Shown piece after piece: positions 60,868 to 64,000 of a stretch of DNA of 64,000 bases. The position numbers and the translations under genes were made by a program. Numbering within the stretch: position 1 is the first letter of the stretch; each line of letters starts with the position of its first letter. This DNA comes from Mugil cephalus (Eukaryota; Chordata; Actinopteri; Mugiliformes; Mugilidae): assembly GCF_022458985.1 (NCBI RefSeq), contig NC_061782.1, positions 9,751,672-9,815,671 on the forward strand. The letters are read 5' to 3'. The notes below the pieces were generated by a model. It was not told where the DNA came from and made no database searches. It saw only the letters and a program-made list of their open reading frames with translations.

Positions 60868-60902
60868 GGAGGAGGAGGAGGAGGAGGAGGAGGAGGAGGA
60901 GA
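60868..60902 (+). repeat. (GGA)n repeat
   Basis: About eleven GGA units just after the candidate exon's donor. They create a false poly-Gly open frame. Confidence 0.85.
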
Positions 60903-61679
60903 AGGTTTTACTGCTCAACTGCTCAGTCTTTTATTCAGGCAAAGGCAGGGGGGGGGAGAAGGTGTCTCCTCACGTTGGAGGAGGGGCGAATTCAGCACTG
61001 AAGAGATGGAGAGCAGGCAGCGAGTACAAGAGTGAGAGATGCTGAATCGTAGAGGACTGACGAATCTCAAAGAAAATAGAGAATGCATGTGTGTGTGAGA
61101 GAGAGAGACAGGAGAAGCTTGTGAGGCAGTATCAGATCTGGTCTGCATTTTCTGAGTGTGCTGTGGTGTCAGGGCTGATCAGATCACTGTTATTTATAGG
61201 GATGATTATAAGTCAGCTGTCTCCTCGGGCTGAGCACTCAGCTGAAAATGGTCTTCAGGGATTGCAGGCAACAAAGGATCCAAAGTACGTATCAGATGTT
61301 CCCCTCAGATGTCAAAATCTAGAACTCTGGCTTTTGGCGCGAGGGGATAAATAGAAAGACAGGAGCGCCACTATGCTGAACATGAGATGATGCATAAATA
61401 AGGTTGCAGCTCAAAGCTACAGGTGGTGCGACTGCTGTAACGTGACCTGTCAGGAAGGGGAGCTACGAGTTCACACACCTCCCGTCCTCCCGTCCAGCGT
61501 GCTCGTTTGTTTACAGTCCACCCGCCCAATAGGCAGACATGGCCTCCCCCGGCTCCATTTCGGTCTCCTCCCTCCCCACTCCCTCCCTCCCTCCCTCCCC
61601 CAGATCCCGTCCCCACCTCTGTCCCAGTCCTGTGTCCAGGTCAAAAAATAGCAACAGAGAAACCGGGGCTCCTCAGAAG

Positions 61680-61774
61680 ACGGGGCAAAAAACACCGGCC
61701 TTCGGTCCGACAGTAAACACAGATCGAGAGCTGGGGCCAGACACTGTGTGTGGAAAACTCTTTTATTTGCGCCG
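61680..61774 (+). other. Possible non-coding first exon of tacc2
   Basis: GC-rich sequence ending at a strong donor (GCCG/GTGAGT at 61774/61775). An acceptor at 63373-63374 (CTTTCAG) opens the exon that holds the MGNENS start, so these two may be spliced together. The 5' limit is approximate. Confidence 0.35.
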
Positions 61775-63374
61775 GTGAGTAGGTTGTTGTGGGCGAGTTG
61801 CAGCTGTGGTACAGATTTAGATGATCGGTTGTGTTAATAGAAGGCCTTCGGAGTGTGAGAGCGAAAGGATAAATGGAGGTTATGTTTACATCTTAAATTA
61901 GCGACTTCTTTTGCTTTAATTCCTTCATCTGGATTGGCCAGGTTTGTGAGCATGGTTTTAGCCACAGTCTCTAAACTTGTGGATATATATATAATATATG
62001 CATATTACCTAAGAAAGTCCGTGTTAACTTTTATCAAGTTATATTGGAAAGTCAACATTCGGTTTGTTTTCCTGCTGCGTTTCCGTGCCGCTGCAGGGGT
62101 CAGGTACGGGTCAGGAAACTCTGACTGTGTGTGTGGGAAAGAGGACGTATGGTGCTCACCCAAGAGCTCAAAAGAGTGATTGACAGGCCATGGTGAGAGG
62201 AGAAGAAACCTGACATCAGCCTAATCATATGATTTCCCCTCAGCGCCCTCCTGGCTGCCAAAAAAAAAGCCCCTGGAACACTGACGCCTGTTAAAGCGCA
62301 CGGCGCGAGTCGGTGTGGGGGCTGAAATTACACCCCATTCACGCAAACAGCAAACAGGCAAGCGTGGCAGATGAGCTGCACGTAAGTGACAATTAACACG
62401 TGGGAAGATCCCATGGGATAATTATAGGTGATGTGCCGGATAAAATAAGTATTTAGTGTCGGAGATGGCACCAATATAGCACAAAACGCTGGAATATAAA
62501 CCTTCCACACTGTGTTTGGAAATGAAGCGTGACTGACATATTGTGAATAAGAGTGGAACAAAGTCTAACAGCAGTGAACAAGGGGGCTGATATCTATTTA
62601 TAAAGTCTTGCATATCCAGGTCAGTGGTTTCCGACTAAACACCGAGCTACCATACAGTCCCTGCGGTCACAGGAGGCAAGTGCAAACAACCTTTCGGTGG
62701 CACGTGTTTACGACTCAGCTGCAACACAAAGAAACGTTCTTGTTAGAGGAGGTTGTGCAGAGGATATATTCAATGTATTTATTGAACTTTCATTTGCATT
62801 TACGATGCCCATACAGTCCATAACTTAAACTGTTGTGTACTGGATCCGGCGTGCTCCTGAAAACCTTCCACACCTTCTGTAACAGACTGAACGCTGCTGG
62901 GTGCCGAGAGACGCCACAATCTGTTATTTACCGCATGAGGATTATCTTACAGTCACGGTGTCTGTAACGTCACATGCACAAGTGACAGACTCTTCGTCTA
63001 TGAGTCAGTGCCATTTAGCTGAAATCGTTAGTATCTGATTGTAGTTACCTAATCTGAATCAGGTGATTAAACCTGATAGCACATGACAGTCACACCTTCG
63101 ATAATGGTTTTATGTCTACGTGAGCAGAGGCATAGTCTGCACTTTGGTCGTGGTGGAAGGCATGCATCAGAGGCCACTAATCTCTACAACAACACTTACA
63201 ATTTTTCTCTCACCCTGTGCAAGTACAACCCCATACCAAAGGCCTCTAATCCCGTGGAGTCTGAGACTAACGAGGGACAGAGCAGATCCCCTGTGCACTC
63301 TGTCTCTCTTCTATCGACCGCGCTGTAGGAGTACCCCTACGCTTACGGCCTTTTCCGACGCTGGTGTCTTTCAG
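61775..63374 (+). other. Presumed 5' intron of tacc2, no gene seen
   Basis: No coding exon or recognised repeat was found. Short open frames here show no family resemblance. Confidence 0.4.
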
Positions 63375-63432
63375 CCAGCGGATGCCAGAGGCTGCCGGTC
63401 TGGGCAGGTGTGGCCCCGCAGCTGGCTGAGCC

Positions 63433-63465
63433 ATGGGGAACGAGAACAGCACCGCCGAGGCGTTG
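63433..63465 (+). CDS. tacc2: TACC2 first coding exon (rest of gene beyond window)
   Basis: Transforming acidic coiled-coil protein 2 is a centrosome and microtubule-associated scaffold. The exon 63375-63465 contains a good start context (gccATGG) and 11 codons, MGNENSTAEAL, ending at donor TTG/GTAAGG in phase 0. Human TACC2 starts MGNENSTSDNQ, so seven of eleven residues agree. The position right after nsmce4a on the same strand matches the human NSMCE4A-TACC2 neighbourhood. Only this exon is in the window; the acidic repeats and C-terminal TACC coiled coil must lie to the right. Gly2 could be myristoylated. The assignment rests on the short N-terminal match plus synteny. Confidence 0.75.
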
Positions 63466-64000
63466 GTAAGGGCGAGCTCGCTGACACTGAATGGCTGGGA
63501 TTGCTACTTGCTGCCCCCGCGCTGTTATACCTCTTTCAAACACGGAGGACTAACAAAACTAACCCTTGGATGCATGATTACTAACTTCTGGCTGCAGTAA
63601 TCAGTAATACACATGGGATGCCTGTGGAGGAGAAGGCTTGTCTAATGAGCATTCAGATAACACGCCGTGTTCCCTTTTCCAGCTGTAAAGCAGATAAACG
63701 AATAATACAATAGATAGATAGTGTAATGCTGCGATCGCTGTTTGATGATACATATCGTGACTCCTCCAGGCTTGTTGTCATGCTGCTTATGAAATCCATC
63801 ACTCCTGATGGATTGTTGCAGTGTGCATGTAGACACATTTTGCAGTGTTGTAATTATGTAGGAAATTTTTTTTATAGAAAAACAGTCGATTCCACATGTG
63901 ACTGGAGGACCTCAACTGTGGAATTCGGGATTATCCTAATAGGATTAACATAAACATTTGTCTCATGACCTATAGGCTCAAACCATGCACACTAAACTGC
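63466..64000 (+). other. Start of tacc2 intron
   Basis: AT-rich sequence to the right edge, with no exon recognised. Confidence 0.5.

Noticed and set aside
60661-61035. 124-codon frame continuing past the candidate tacc2 exon
   Set aside because: The part after 60771 reads through a splice donor and the GGA repeat. Only the piece up to the donor is kept as a candidate exon.
63120-63584. 154-codon plus-strand frame
   Set aside because: It overlaps the tacc2 first exon in another frame and runs through its splice donor. No family resemblance.

Overview
The window is nuclear DNA from a ray-finned (teleost) fish. Every gene is split by GT-AG introns, the proteins are closest to vertebrate families, and the repeats are typical of fish: Tc1-like deletion derivatives, hAT-type MITEs, LINE tails ending in tetranucleotide runs, and a common teleost retroposon. 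The species cannot be named from the sequence alone. No bacterial-type system, CRISPR array or tRNA/rRNA gene was seen.

Layout. (1) 1-18.2 kb: two classical calpain protease genes stand head to head about 8.1 kb apart. The left gene (minus strand, CAPN2/CAPN8-like) runs off the left edge after its twelfth coding exon. The right gene (plus strand, CAPN1/CAPN11-like) is complete, with 21 coding exons and 704 residues. (2) 19.3-20.3 kb: mrpl14, mitochondrial ribosomal protein L14, two coding exons on the minus strand. (3) 22.7-44.2 kb: tmem63b, an osmo/mechanosensitive cation channel of the OSCA/TMEM63 family, plus strand, 23 coding exons, 839 residues, a 6.8-kb first intron and a 3' UTR of about 2.6 kb. 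(4) 46.5-48.4 kb: an SLC39A9/ZIP9-type zinc transporter, plus strand, 7 coding exons, 304 residues, with one GC-AG intron. (5) 51.2-52.9 kb: single-exon ccdc177, minus strand. (6) 55.5-58.7 kb: nsmce4a, the kleisin of the SMC5/6 complex, plus strand, 10 coding exons, 349 residues. (7) 60.6 kb to the right edge: the 5' end of tacc2, recognised from an 11-codon first coding exon starting MGNENS, with a possible second first exon of the same coding length about 2.7 kb upstream.

The gene order joins three neighbourhoods that, as I recall, lie on three human chromosomes: CAPN11-MRPL14-TMEM63B (6p21), SLC39A9-PLEKHD1-CCDC177 (14q24, PLEKHD1 not seen here) and NSMCE4A-TACC2 (10q26). The genes do not form one pathway; they are neighbours by chromosome history.

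Exon boundaries were read by hand from splice signals, reading phase and family alignment, and every complete gene closes in frame. The main points for a second look are the GC-AG intron and missing His-rich loop in the ZIP9-like gene, an in-frame 42-bp cassette exon in tmem63b, the paired 11-codon first exons of tacc2, the divergent calpain pair, and a nested three-element insertion at 4.3-5.9 kb. I found no convincing novel biological system.
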